DNA of 64,000 nt from CAVPTL01 sp963794415 (GCA_963794415.1 CAWCDI010000001.1:1178001-1242000), one strand, 5' to 3'. Numbered from the stretch's first letter, positions 48,875 through 57,086 are shown. The notes: generated from the letters alone by a model not told the origin. Made by a program: numbers and translations.

Positions 48875-49734
48875 CACGGCTGCACCGCCCCCTGATACTC
48901 CGCCGTGTGCCAGGAGTCGCCGAGCGGCGCCACCCAGACCACCGCGCCGGTGTGCGGCGCCTCGACGATGAGGCCGCCGCCGATGTACATCGCGACGTGT
49001 CCGATGCCGGCCTCGAAGAACACCAGGTCGCCAGGCTTCAGGTCGGCGCGCGCCACCGGACGGCCGGCGAGCTTCTGGGCCAGGGCAACCCGCGGAATCG
49101 CTGTTCCGGCCTGCGCGTAGGCCCACTGCATGAGCCCGGAGCAGTCGAACCCCGCCGCCGACTCACCGCCCCACACGTACGGGACGCCCACCTGACGCAG
49201 CGCATCGCGCACTGCGCGGACGCCCGGGCTGGAGCCGCGCAGCCGGCCGGAGCTCTCGAGCTGGGCGAGCGCGGTGGCCGCGGCCTTGCGCGCGTCGCGG
49301 CTCTGAGCGAGAAACGAGACCCGGAGAGGCACAGGAAGTGACCGCAGGACCGCCCGTTCCCGGGCGATGAGCGAGACGATGCGCTCGTGCAGGCCCATCG
49401 ATCGGCCGATGCGGGCCCAGCTGTCGGACTGCTGCGCCTCGAGCGCGGCAGCACGCGAGCCGAGCGCCGAGATCAGGCCGACGTTCAGGGGCGGCGTTCG
49501 CCGGGCGACGGCAAGCGCGTGTGCGGCCATGGCGGCGCGGTGAGTGGCGCTGCGCTGCTCCGCGCGGGCGTGGTCATACTCCTGCACCGCGAGATCGAGC
49601 CGGCGCTGGAGCGCGTGGAGGGTGTGCTCGGCGTGCTGCCGCCGGACGGCCACGCTCGGAGCGGCCGACGCCTGCGATGCGACGATGAGCAGAAGCATCG
49701 ACGCCATTCCCATCACACACGCGAATCTCCGCAC
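48871..49734 (-). CDS. NlpC/P60 peptidoglycan endopeptidase
   Basis: A 287-residue secreted hydrolase of the RipA/CwlO type. Signal peptide (about 1-24), a coiled-coil region (about 30-150; HTLHALQRRLDLAVQEYDHA) and a C-terminal NlpC/P60 domain with Cys in AGFDCSGLMQWAY and His in GHVAMYIGGG. It would cut peptide stems in the wall. GTG 49734 is chosen because GAAGGGGG lies 8 bases upstream. First gene of the five-gene envelope operon, preceded by a 165-base leader with a terminator-like hairpin. Confidence 0.92.
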   Translation of the reverse strand: MRRFACVMGMASMLLLIVASQASAAPSVAVRRQHAEHTLHALQRRLDLAVQEYDHARAEQRSATHRAAMAAHALAVARRTPPLNVGLISALGSRAAALEAQQSDSWARIGRSMGLHERIVSLIARERAVLRSLPVPLRVSFLAQSRDARKAAATALAQLESSGRLRGSSPGVRAVRDALRQVGVPYVWGGESAAGFDCSGLMQWAYAQAGTAIPRVALAQKLAGRPVARADLKPGDLVFFEAGIGHVAMYIGGGLIVEAPHTGAVVWVAPLGDSWHTAEYQGAVQPW

Positions 49735-49899
49735 TGCCGTCACCCCCTTCAAAAGGCCGCGGTTCCGGAGGCCACCTCCTCCGGAACCGCGACAGTCATT
49801 CGCCGGCCTCCCGATTTGGGTTCGGTCCTGCAGCCGAAATGCGAGCGGCGTCACAGAGCGCCGAAAATCAGGTTTCGCGAACGGTTCGCCGGGGAATGG
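49735..49899 (-). promoter_or_regulatory. nlpC leader with terminator-like hairpin
   Basis: On the minus strand a leader of up to 165 bases ends in a perfect 14-bp stem (CGCGGTTCCGGAGG at 49778-49791 and CCTCCGGAACCGCG at 49758-49771, 6-base loop), followed by GGCCTTTT and then the ribosome site. This is the form of an attenuator or riboswitch expression platform. Upstream GCGAACCG (near the start of the leader) could pair with CGGTTC of the stem as an antiterminator. I could not recognise the conserved core of the ydaO (c-di-AMP) riboswitch, which often controls such genes in actinobacteria. Confidence 0.5.
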
Positions 49900-50607
49900 C
49901 TACTGGTTCAGCGCGTCCGGGACGGCGAGCCAGGGCATCCAGCGCCGCCATACCTCTGCGAGCCGGCCGTCCTCGATCACGGCCGTGAGCGCGCGGTCGA
50001 GATCGCCGCGCAGACCATCGTCATCGCGGCGCACCGCCACGCCCCATGCATTCTGGGTCGGCACCGTGAACGCAAGTCGGAGATCCGGCTCGTCGCCCAG
50101 CGGCACCATCACGACGTCATCATCGACGAATCCGTCGATCGAGCCGTCGCGGAGCGCCCTGATCATGTCGCCGAAGACGTCTGCGGAACCGGCGAACGCG
50201 AGGGCGTCCACGCCTTCGAAGCTCCGTGTGAGGGCGAGGTTGGTGCTGCCCTCGATCGCTCCGATCCGCTGCCCTTCGAGCGCGCCGGGCGACGTGACGA
50301 GGTTGTCGGCGCGCACCACCAGCGACTCGTCGAACACGGCGTACGGCCGCGAGAAGCCCGCCCGCGCGCGACGCTCATCAGTGATTCCCTGGCCGCACCA
50401 CACGCCGTCAACCCGACCCGCGGCGATCGCCGGATAGAAGTCCGCCCACTCCAGCGCAACCCACTCCAGCGTCCGGCCGAGCTCGTCGCTCACGAGCTGC
50501 GCAACCGCGGGCTCATATCCCCGGCGGGAGCCGTCCGGGCCGATCGCCGAGAAGAGCGGCAGCGCATCCATGTCCGCGCAGCCGAGCCTGAGAGTCGAGC
50601 CTGGCAC
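49900..50607 (-). CDS. Solute-binding-protein fold without signal peptide
   Basis: A 235-residue protein of the amino-acid ABC-binding family (SBP_bac_3): LRLGCADMDALPLFSAIGPD, VDGVWCGQGITDERRARAGF, GQRIGAIEGSTNLA, ALRDGSIDGFVDD and WGVAVRRDDDGLRGDLDRAL. The protein starts almost directly with the first strand, so it has no signal or lipoprotein box and should be cytoplasmic. GTG start with GGTAGG 8 bases upstream. No permease or ATPase is nearby. It may be a cytoplasmic sensor or enzyme-like derivative. Confidence 0.8.
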   Translation of the reverse strand: MPGSTLRLGCADMDALPLFSAIGPDGSRRGYEPAVAQLVSDELGRTLEWVALEWADFYPAIAAGRVDGVWCGQGITDERRARAGFSRPYAVFDESLVVRADNLVTSPGALEGQRIGAIEGSTNLALTRSFEGVDALAFAGSADVFGDMIRALRDGSIDGFVDDDVVMVPLGDEPDLRLAFTVPTQNAWGVAVRRDDDGLRGDLDRALTAVIEDGRLAEVWRRWMPWLAVPDALNQ

Positions 50608-50679
50608 CGGCCGAACCTACCACGCAGGGGTGAGGCCGACTACGTCAATTCGTGGATTCTCGCGGTGGCGAACCGGTTG

Positions 50680-50685
50680 TATGGT
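50680..50685 (+). promoter_or_regulatory. -10 box, leaderless start at 50693
   Basis: TATGGT lies 7 bases before ATG 50693. An in-frame ATG inside the hexamer (50681) is a less likely start. Confidence 0.4.
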
Positions 50686-50692
50686 GCGAATC

Positions 50693-51100
50693 ATGGATAC
50701 CCAGGACGGCCGTGTACGGGTGGTCATCGCCGAGGACAACGAGATGCTTCGCCGCACGCTCGAGCTGGCGCTGGGCGAGGCCGGGTACGACGTCGTCGGC
50801 TCGGCCGGGGACGGCCACACGGCAGTCGAGATGGTGCTGCGCGAGGCGCCGGACGTGACGGTGATGGACATCCGCATGCCGGGCATCGACGGTATCGAGG
50901 CCACGCGCCGCATCGCCGACGCCAGCGGATCGCGCACCATCGTCCTCATGCTGACGGCGTTCGACGAGCCCACGCTCATGCAAAGCGCGCTCGATGCGGG
51001 CGCCGCGGGCTTCCTCGTGAAGGGCATCCCGCTCGCGCGGCTGGTGGACGAGATCCACCACGCCCATGCGCTTCGCTCCGGCCCGCATCACGCTGCCTGA
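50693..51100 (+). CDS. Lone receiver-domain response regulator
   Basis: A 135-residue protein that is almost only a receiver domain of the NarL branch: AEDNEM acidic pocket, Asp59 in VMDIRMPGIDG, LTAFDEP, and Lys in FLVKGIP. A short His-rich tail replaces the LuxR-type helix-turn-helix. No kinase gene is adjacent. Such proteins act by protein-protein contact or phosphotransfer. It is divergent from the solute-binding-type gene. Confidence 0.88.
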   Translation: MDTQDGRVRVVIAEDNEMLRRTLELALGEAGYDVVGSAGDGHTAVEMVLREAPDVTVMDIRMPGIDGIEATRRIADASGSRTIVLMLTAFDEPTLMQSALDAGAAGFLVKGIPLARLVDEIHHAHALRSGPHHAA

Positions 51101-51133
51101 GCGGTAGGCCACACGCCCGCCGGGGTTCCTGTT

Positions 51134-51139
51134 TATTAT
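51134..51139 (+). promoter_or_regulatory. -10 box, leaderless start at 51146
   Basis: TATTAT, the most AT-rich stretch in the area, lies 6 bases before ATG 51146 with no ribosome site. Confidence 0.5.
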
Positions 51140-51145
51140 TCGCGG

Positions 51146-51778
51146 ATGCTCCGACGCCTCACCATCCTCCTTGCCGCCCTCGTGCTGGTTTCCGCGTTCC
51201 CCGCGGTCGCCCACGCCGGCCTCGCACCCGGTTCCAAGGGACCTGCAGTGCTCGCCCTGCAGAAGAAGCTCATCCGCCTCAAGTACCTGGCGATCGCCGC
51301 CCGAAACGGCGTGTACGGCCCGCGCACCGAGCAGGCCGTCATGGCGTTCCAGGGCTGGCGCGGGCTCACGCGTGACGGCGTCGCCGGACCGGCCACGTTC
51401 GCCGGCCTGGCCAAGGCCAGCATCCCCCACCCGTGGTCGCTCACAACCCGCCACGTCGAGGTGCACAAGCCGCAGCAGGTGCTGCTGCTGGTGGCCAACG
51501 GCGCCGTGGTCCGCGCGATCCACGTCTCGACTGCCGGCCCGGGCCACGTCACCCCGTCGGGCAACTTCGCGATCTACCGCAAAGAGGTCATGAGCTGGTC
51601 CATCCCGTTCCACGTGTGGCTGCCGCTGGCCTCGTACTTCACGGGCGGCTACGCGCTGCACCAGTTCGCGAGCGTCCCCGGGATGCCGGTCTCGCACGGC
51701 TGCGTGCGGATCGCCGTGGGCGACGCGAGCGTGGTCTACGCGTGGGCGACGCTGGGCACCCCCGTGCGCGTCGGCTAA
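51146..51778 (+). CDS. L,D-transpeptidase with peptidoglycan-binding domain
   Basis: A 210-residue exported protein. Signal peptide (about 1-24, cleavage near AHAG), a PG_binding_1 domain (GSKGPAVLALQKKLIRLKYL, YGPRTEQAVMAFQ, GVAGPATFAGL) and a YkuD domain with ALHQFASVPGMPVSHGCVRI, the Cys being the nucleophile. It is a second L,D-transpeptidase besides the one at 46906, in the type that docks on the wall before cross-linking. Confidence 0.92.
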   Translation: MLRRLTILLAALVLVSAFPAVAHAGLAPGSKGPAVLALQKKLIRLKYLAIAARNGVYGPRTEQAVMAFQGWRGLTRDGVAGPATFAGLAKASIPHPWSLTTRHVEVHKPQQVLLLVANGAVVRAIHVSTAGPGHVTPSGNFAIYRKEVMSWSIPFHVWLPLASYFTGGYALHQFASVPGMPVSHGCVRIAVGDASVVYAWATLGTPVRVG

Positions 51779-51788
51779 CAGTCCCGCC

Positions 51789-51794
51789 TATGCT
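51789..51794 (+). promoter_or_regulatory. -10 box of the HAD-GH65 gene
   Basis: TATGCT lies 9 bases before ATG 51804, without a ribosome site in the gap. Confidence 0.35.
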
Positions 51795-51803
51795 CCCCCG
51801 AGC

Positions 51804-54800
51804 ATGAGTGGCCCGCTCGGAAACCATCGGTACCGCCTGATCGCTTTCGACTGGGACGGCACCGCCGTGGAGTCGCGCGCCGACAGGGCCGCAGATCTCG
51901 GCGAGGCCATGGAGCACCTGCTGCGCGCCGGGGTCACGCTCGTGGTGATCACCGGCACCAACGCCCGCAACGTGTCGGGCCAGATCTCCCCGCTGCTCTC
52001 GCCGCAGGCGCGGAGCCGGCTCTACCTGATGGTCAACCGCGGCTCCGAGGTGTACGGCTACGACGCGGAGGGCGAGCTCGAGCTGATCTACCGCCGCGAG
52101 CCGACCGACGCCGAGAACGCCGCGCTCGATCGCATCGCAGCCGAGATGCAGCGCGAGCTCCGCGAAGAGCACGGCATCGAGGTGGGCGTCATCTCCGACC
52201 GCCTGAACCGGCGGAAGATCGATCTGATCCCCGAGCCTGAGTGGGCCGACCCGCCGAAGTCCCAGATCGCGGAGCTGCTCGCGGCCACCGAGCAGCGGCT
52301 CGGGGCCCTCCCGGGCGGGATCGCCGCAACAATCGACATGGCCGACCGCATCTCGAAGGCCGAAGGGCTGCCAGACGCGCGCATCACCAGCGACGTGAAG
52401 CATGTGGAGATCGGCCTCACCGACAAGTCGGATTCCATCGCGTTCCTGATGCAGCGGCTCGCCCCGGCCCGCGCGATCCGCCCCGGCGAGGTGCTGATCG
52501 CGGGCGACGAGTTCGGGCCGATCGCGGGGTTCGAGGGCAGCGACTACCGCATGGTCACGCGGCTCGCGACGGGTGCGACGCTGCTCTCGGTCGGCAAGGA
52601 GCCAAACGGCACCCCGGCCGGCGTGATCGACCTTGGCGGCGGCCCGGCCCAGTTCGTGGAGCTGCTGCGCGAGCAGCGCGACCTGGTGGCAGTCGGGCTC
52701 GACATCGCCCCGCCGCCCGTGCGTGAGACCGACGACCCGCTCGGCGAGACGGGCTGGCAGATCGTGTCAGAGGGCTACGACCTTGCGAAGGAGGCGTCGG
52801 AGGAGACGCTCCACTCGCTCGTGAACGGCTATATGGGCGTGCGCGGCACCGCCGACGAGCCCAACCCGTCGCGCACCCCGCGAGTGTTCGTTGCCGGCCT
52901 GTTCGACGGCGAGCAGCCGGGCGTCGAGGATCTGGTGGTCACCCCCGACTGGACGGCCACCGAGATCACCGTGGACGGGCGCAGCTTCACGCCGTGGACA
53001 TGGAACGTCGTGTCGCACACGCGCACGCTCGACCTGCGCGCGATGCGCTCCGACCGCGAGCTGGTGGTCGAGGATCCCGATGGGCACGTGCTGCGGCTCT
53101 CCAGCAGCCGCATCCTGAGCCTCGCGCAACGGCACGTGGCCGCGATCCGCCTCTCGCTGGAGCTCGTATCGGGGCCGACGGCGAGGATCTCGCTGCGCAC
53201 CGGAGCGTGGGTGCGCGAGAAGACCGGCGAGCTCCCCCACGTCGAGATGACGGCGTCTGGCGAGAGCGACGGCGTTGACATGCTGCACAGCCGCACCCCG
53301 GGGGCACACGTCGCGGTCGATGTCGCCCAGGCCCTGACGGCAACCCTCGCCGGTGGTGGGATCCCGGCCGTTCACGTGAGCGATGAGCACTTCTCCGGCC
53401 GTGAGCTGGAGCTCGATCTCGAGGCCGGGCAGACGCTCGACGTGGAGCGTCACATCGCCGTCTACACCGAGCGTGAGGAGCCGGAGTCAGCCGCCACCGC
53501 GGCACGCGCTGCCCGCGAGTCGCTCGCCGCCGGGTGGGACAGCCTGCTCGAGGCCCACCGCGCGGCGTGGGCGAGCGCATGGGCGCGGTCGGATGTCGAG
53601 ATCGACGAGCCTGCCGCCCAGATCGGCGTGCGGTTCGCGGTCGCGCAGCTCATCGCGGTCGCGCCGCAGGCGGGGAGCCGCACGTCGGTCGCTGCGAAGG
53701 GGCTCACGGGCGACGGCTACAAGGGCCACGTCTTCTGGGACACCGACGTGTTCCTGATGCAGTTCTATGCGTACACGATGCCGGAGGTGGCGCGCGAGAT
53801 CATCGGTTACCGCGTTGGCACGCTGCCCGCGGCACGCCGGAACGCCGCGGCCGCAGGGCTCGAGGGCGCGTGGTTTGCGTGGGAGAGCGCCGCGACCGGC
53901 GAGGACGTCACGCCGTCGTTCCTCATCGGGCCGGGCGGCCGCCGGATGGAGGTGAAGACGGGCGAGCAGGAGATCCACGTGGTGTCCGACATCGCGCTTG
54001 CAATCGAGATGTACGTCCGCGTCACCGGCGATCGCCAGGTGCTGGCCGACGGCGCCGGCGAGCTGGTGGTCGAGGCCGCGCGGTTCTACGCGACGCGCGG
54101 CGTCGAGACCGAGCGCGGATACGAGATTCACGACGTCATCGGGCCCGACGAACTGCACGAGGACGTCAACAACAGCGCCTACACGAACTATCTGGGAGCG
54201 TGGACGATGCGCTGGGCTGCCGACCTGGCCGAGTCGGGGGTCGCAACGGCGAACGACGGCGAGCCGGACCGCTGGCGCGACCTGGCCGACCGGATGTTCG
54301 TCGGGCGCACGCCGGAAGGGCTGATCGAGCAGCACGACGGCTTCCTCTCGCTGCCGATCGCCGGCACAGAGCGGCCCGAGCTCGCGTGGTCTGAGGAGCG
54401 GCAGGGCTGGCGTGATGTGAAGCAGGCCGACGTGGTGATGCTGATGTCGCTGCTCGAGCGTGAGTTCAGCGAGCAGGAGCGGCTGGGCAACTACCAGCTC
54501 TACGAGCCGCTGACCCGGCACCTGTCGTCGCTCTCCGAAGCCGTGCACTCGCTGGTGGCGCGCCGTGTGAGGCTCGACGAGGAGGCTGACAGCTACCTCG
54601 AGCGAGCCATCGCGATCGACCTCTACGACAGCCGTGGCAACCGGCCCGAGGGGCTGCACATGGCGACGCAGGGCGGGCTCTGGCAGGCGGTCGTGCTTGG
54701 AGCGGCGGGGCTCTCGGTGATGGACGGCGTGCTGCACCTCGATCCTCGCCTCTCGCCATCGTGGGGTCGCCTGCGGTTCTCTCTGACCCATCACGGCGTG

Positions 54801-54935
54801 CCGGGCACCGTGACCATCACCCGCGAGTCGGTGACGATCGAGGCCTACGGCGGCGCGATCGAGGCGTCCGTGGGTGACACGCGCGTCACCGCGCGAGACG
54901 GCCACCCGGCGAGCGTCGACGTGGGTGGCCGGTAG
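51804..54935 (+). CDS. HAD phosphatase fused to GH65 glycoside phosphorylase
   Basis: A 1043-residue two-domain enzyme. Residues about 10-300 are a HAD fold of the trehalose-phosphatase/Cof type: FDWDGTAVES, VVITGTNARN, VISDRLNRRK and VLIAGDEFGP. Residues about 325-1030 are a GH65 protein: LVNGYMGVRGT, then KGLTGDGYKGHVFWDTDVF, the catalytic acid Glu783 in IGPDELHEDVNNSAYTN, and MATQGGLWQAVVLG. GH65 enzymes phosphorolyse or hydrolyse alpha-glucosides such as trehalose, maltose or kojibiose. The HAD half could act on the sugar phosphate. Two bases before ispH. Confidence 0.9.
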   Translation: MSGPLGNHRYRLIAFDWDGTAVESRADRAADLGEAMEHLLRAGVTLVVITGTNARNVSGQISPLLSPQARSRLYLMVNRGSEVYGYDAEGELELIYRREPTDAENAALDRIAAEMQRELREEHGIEVGVISDRLNRRKIDLIPEPEWADPPKSQIAELLAATEQRLGALPGGIAATIDMADRISKAEGLPDARITSDVKHVEIGLTDKSDSIAFLMQRLAPARAIRPGEVLIAGDEFGPIAGFEGSDYRMVTRLATGATLLSVGKEPNGTPAGVIDLGGGPAQFVELLREQRDLVAVGLDIAPPPVRETDDPLGETGWQIVSEGYDLAKEASEETLHSLVNGYMGVRGTADEPNPSRTPRVFVAGLFDGEQPGVEDLVVTPDWTATEITVDGRSFTPWTWNVVSHTRTLDLRAMRSDRELVVEDPDGHVLRLSSSRILSLAQRHVAAIRLSLELVSGPTARISLRTGAWVREKTGELPHVEMTASGESDGVDMLHSRTPGAHVAVDVAQALTATLAGGGIPAVHVSDEHFSGRELELDLEAGQTLDVERHIAVYTEREEPESAATAARAARESLAAGWDSLLEAHRAAWASAWARSDVEIDEPAAQIGVRFAVAQLIAVAPQAGSRTSVAAKGLTGDGYKGHVFWDTDVFLMQFYAYTMPEVAREIIGYRVGTLPAARRNAAAAGLEGAWFAWESAATGEDVTPSFLIGPGGRRMEVKTGEQEIHVVSDIALAIEMYVRVTGDRQVLADGAGELVVEAARFYATRGVETERGYEIHDVIGPDELHEDVNNSAYTNYLGAWTMRWAADLAESGVATANDGEPDRWRDLADRMFVGRTPEGLIEQHDGFLSLPIAGTERPELAWSEERQGWRDVKQADVVMLMSLLEREFSEQERLGNYQLYEPLTRHLSSLSEAVHSLVARRVRLDEEADSYLERAIAIDLYDSRGNRPEGLHMATQGGLWQAVVLGAAGLSVMDGVLHLDPRLSPSWGRLRFSLTHHGVPGTVTITRESVTIEAYGGAIEASVGDTRVTARDGHPASVDVGGR

Positions 54936-54936
54936 C

Positions 54937-55890
54937 ATGAGCGGGATGGCACCGACCAAGCTCTTGCTCGCGTCTCCCCGTGGCTACTGCGCCGGGGTCG
55001 ACCGGGCCGTTGACACCGTGGAGCGAGCGCTCGAGCATTTCGGCGCTCCCGTGTACGTCCGCAAGGAGATCGTGCACAACCATCACGTGGTCTCCGAGCT
55101 GACCGACCGCGGCGCGGTCTTCGTCGATTCCGAGGTCGATGTCCCGGAGGGAGCGGTCGTCGTGCTGTCTGCCCACGGCGTGGCCCCGGAGGTGCATCGG
55201 CGCAGCAAGGAGCGCAAGCTCCACGTGCTCGACGCGACCTGCCCGCTGGTCACCAAGGTGCATGCCGAGGCGCGCAAGTACGCGTCACAGGGGCACTCGA
55301 TCGTGCTGATCGGCCACGAGGGGCACGAGGAGGTGGTCGGCACCATGGGCGAGGCGCCGGAGTCGATCCAGCTGATCGGCTCGGTCGCCGAGATCGACGA
55401 CCTGGTGATTCCCGACCCCGAGCGCGTTGCCTACATCACGCAGACCACGCTCTCGGTGGACGAGACGCTCGAGATCATCGGGGCGCTCCGCCAGAAGTTC
55501 CCGAAGGTGGTCGGGCCGAAGAACGACGACATCTGTTACGCCACCCAGAATCGCCAGAACGCGGTGAAGGAGCTGGCGCAGGAGGTCGATCTGGTGCTGG
55601 TGATCGGCTCGCGCAACTCGTCGAACTCCAACCGCCTGGTCGACGTGACACGCGAGCTGGGCGTGCCGGCGCACCTCATCGACGACGAGACCGGCATCGA
55701 CCCCTCATGGTTCGAGGGCGTCGAGACGGTGGGGATCACGTCGGGCGCGTCAGCGCCAGAGTCGCTGGTGACGCGGGTCGTGGAATACTTCCGCGAGCTG
55801 GGCGTCACCGAGATCGCCTCGCACGACCTGGTGGACGAGAACGTCCACTTCCAGCTGCCACAGCAGCTGCGCCGCGCCATCGGCGCCTGA
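54937..55890 (+). CDS. ispH: 4-hydroxy-3-methylbut-2-enyl diphosphate reductase
   Basis: A 317-residue [4Fe-4S] enzyme, the last step of the MEP isoprenoid pathway, yielding IPP and DMAPP. The three cluster cysteines are in PRGYCAGVDRA, LDATCPLVTKVH and NDDICYATQNRQ; VHNHHVV and SAHGVAP carry substrate-binding residues; VHFQLPQQLRR ends the protein. ATG 54937 is taken, with ATG 54946 as alternative. It follows the HAD-GH65 gene by one base and is probably co-transcribed, though the link looks accidental. Confidence 0.95.
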   Translation: MSGMAPTKLLLASPRGYCAGVDRAVDTVERALEHFGAPVYVRKEIVHNHHVVSELTDRGAVFVDSEVDVPEGAVVVLSAHGVAPEVHRRSKERKLHVLDATCPLVTKVHAEARKYASQGHSIVLIGHEGHEEVVGTMGEAPESIQLIGSVAEIDDLVIPDPERVAYITQTTLSVDETLEIIGALRQKFPKVVGPKNDDICYATQNRQNAVKELAQEVDLVLVIGSRNSSNSNRLVDVTRELGVPAHLIDDETGIDPSWFEGVETVGITSGASAPESLVTRVVEYFRELGVTEIASHDLVDENVHFQLPQQLRRAIGA

Positions 55891-55926
55891 GTCCAGCGGG
55901 GGCGTGTGGCTGTGGCGGTGGGGTTC

Positions 55927-56832
55927 GCGCCACTTGGCGGTGCTTGCCGATGTCAGTTGGCTCCCGTGACACCTACGCCGGTTGAAGGACGAAAACCACA
56001 GCGACGACGGGTGCGCCAGTTGGCGGTACGTGCCGATGTCGTTTGGCTTCCATGACAGTTTCCGGCCTCGGCTTCGCGCCGCGTTGCCGCATCCGGAGCC
56101 GGAATCCGGTGAAACGGTGATCGCGCCACTTGGCGGTGCGCGTCGATGCCGATTGGCGCTCGTGACACCTGCGCCGGCCGGCCCTGACCGCGAGCCGCGT
56201 GAGAGAAACGGACGAAAAACCGCAGCGACAACGGGTGCGCCACTTGGCGGTACCTGCCGATGTTATTTGGCTTCCACGCCAGTTCCCCGCCCCGGCCCCG
56301 CGCCGCGTTCCCGCACGTGGAGCCAGAATCCGGCGAAACGGCGATCGCGCCACTTGGCGGTGCGCGCCGGTGCCGATTGGCTCTCGTGACACCTACGCCG
56401 GCCGCCCTGACCGCGGGCCGCGTTAGAGAAACGGACGAAAAACCGCAGCGACAACGGGTGCGCCACTTGGCGGTACCTGCCGATCAGTTGGCTTCCATGA
56501 CAGTTTCCCGGCGCCGACTCCGCGCCGTCCCCGCATCCGGAGCCGGAATCCGGCGAAACGGTAAGCGCGCCGCTTGGCGGTACGCGCCGATGCCATTTGT
56601 CTTCCATGACGGTTCCCCGCCCCGGCCCCCGCCCCGAGTTCGCGCGTGCAGAGCCGGAATCCGGCGAAAGGATGATCGCGCCACTTGGCGGTACGCGCCG
56701 ATGTCATTTGGCTTCCGTGACAGTTCACCGCCCAGCCCCCGCCGCGCGCTCCCCCATCAGGAGCCGAAAACCGGCAGAACGGTGATCGCGCCACTTGGCG
56801 GTGCGCGTCGATGCCAATTGGTTTCTGTGACA
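55927..56832. repeat. Nine-copy array of ~110-base structured repeats
   Basis: A gene-free stretch between ispH and the 70-residue membrane gene. The core CACTTGGCGGT (or a one-base variant) starts at 55931, 56017, 56127, 56241, 56351, 56464, 56571, 56682 and 56792, so most units are 107-114 bases. Each core is followed by GCCGATG, then TTGGC and usually TGACA. Two unit types exist. Type A (55931, 56127, 56351) carries a tail with ACGGACGAAAAACCGCAGCG. Type B (56017, 56241, 56464, 56571, 56682) has GCCGGAATCCGGC. They alternate A-B three times, then B-B, and the last copy has an A-like core. The unit length is not a constant multiple of 3, so it is not coding. Confidence 0.9.
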
Positions 56833-56873
56833 ACTCCGCAGGGAACCCACCGCGACCGCCGACCAGCAGCCGC

Positions 56874-57086
56874 CTACCCCACGGCAGGGCGCTCGCGGCG
56901 GTACCGTCGCCAGCCGAGCCGGGCCGCCTGTGCCAGCGCCAGGGCGATCCCGAACCAGATCCAGACTCCACCGAGCACCATCAGTCCCGCGGCGACGCCG
57001 AAGATCATCAGATCGACACCCGCGATGTACAGCGCCAGGAGCGTCAGGACGGCGAGAAACGCTAGGGCAAAGAGCGTGGTCGGCAC
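56874..57086 (-). CDS. 70-residue two-helix membrane protein
   Basis: Encodes MPTTLFALAFLAVLTLLALY, continuing with a second helix (MIFGVAAGLMVLGGVWIWFG) and a basic tail RLGWRRYRRERPAVG. A small inner-membrane protein with cytoplasmic basic end. GTG start. It lies just beyond the repeat array and is transcribed toward it. Function unknown. Confidence 0.65.
   Translation of the reverse strand: MPTTLFALAFLAVLTLLALYIAGVDLMIFGVAAGLMVLGGVWIWFGIALALAQAARLGWRRYRRERPAVG

Noticed and set aside
49793..49899. Standard ydaO c-di-AMP riboswitch
   Set aside because: The conserved GGGUGAAUC-type core and the paired CCCGAAUCCGACAG segment could not be found by eye; kept only as an open possibility in the leader finding.
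49387..51375. Long plus-strand frame across nlpC, the solute-binding gene and the receiver gene
   Set aside because: It is antisense to, or out of frame with, three well-supported genes and has no domain.
55927..56832. CRISPR array in the repeat region
   Set aside because: Spacing is about 110 bases, the units diverge along their whole length, the spacers are themselves repeated (types A and B), and no cas genes are near.
55973..56971. Overlapping Arg/Pro-rich reading frames inside the repeat array
   Set aside because: Several frames on both strands are open at once because of GC richness, and the unit length is not a steady multiple of three, so no frame keeps the repeat as peptide.
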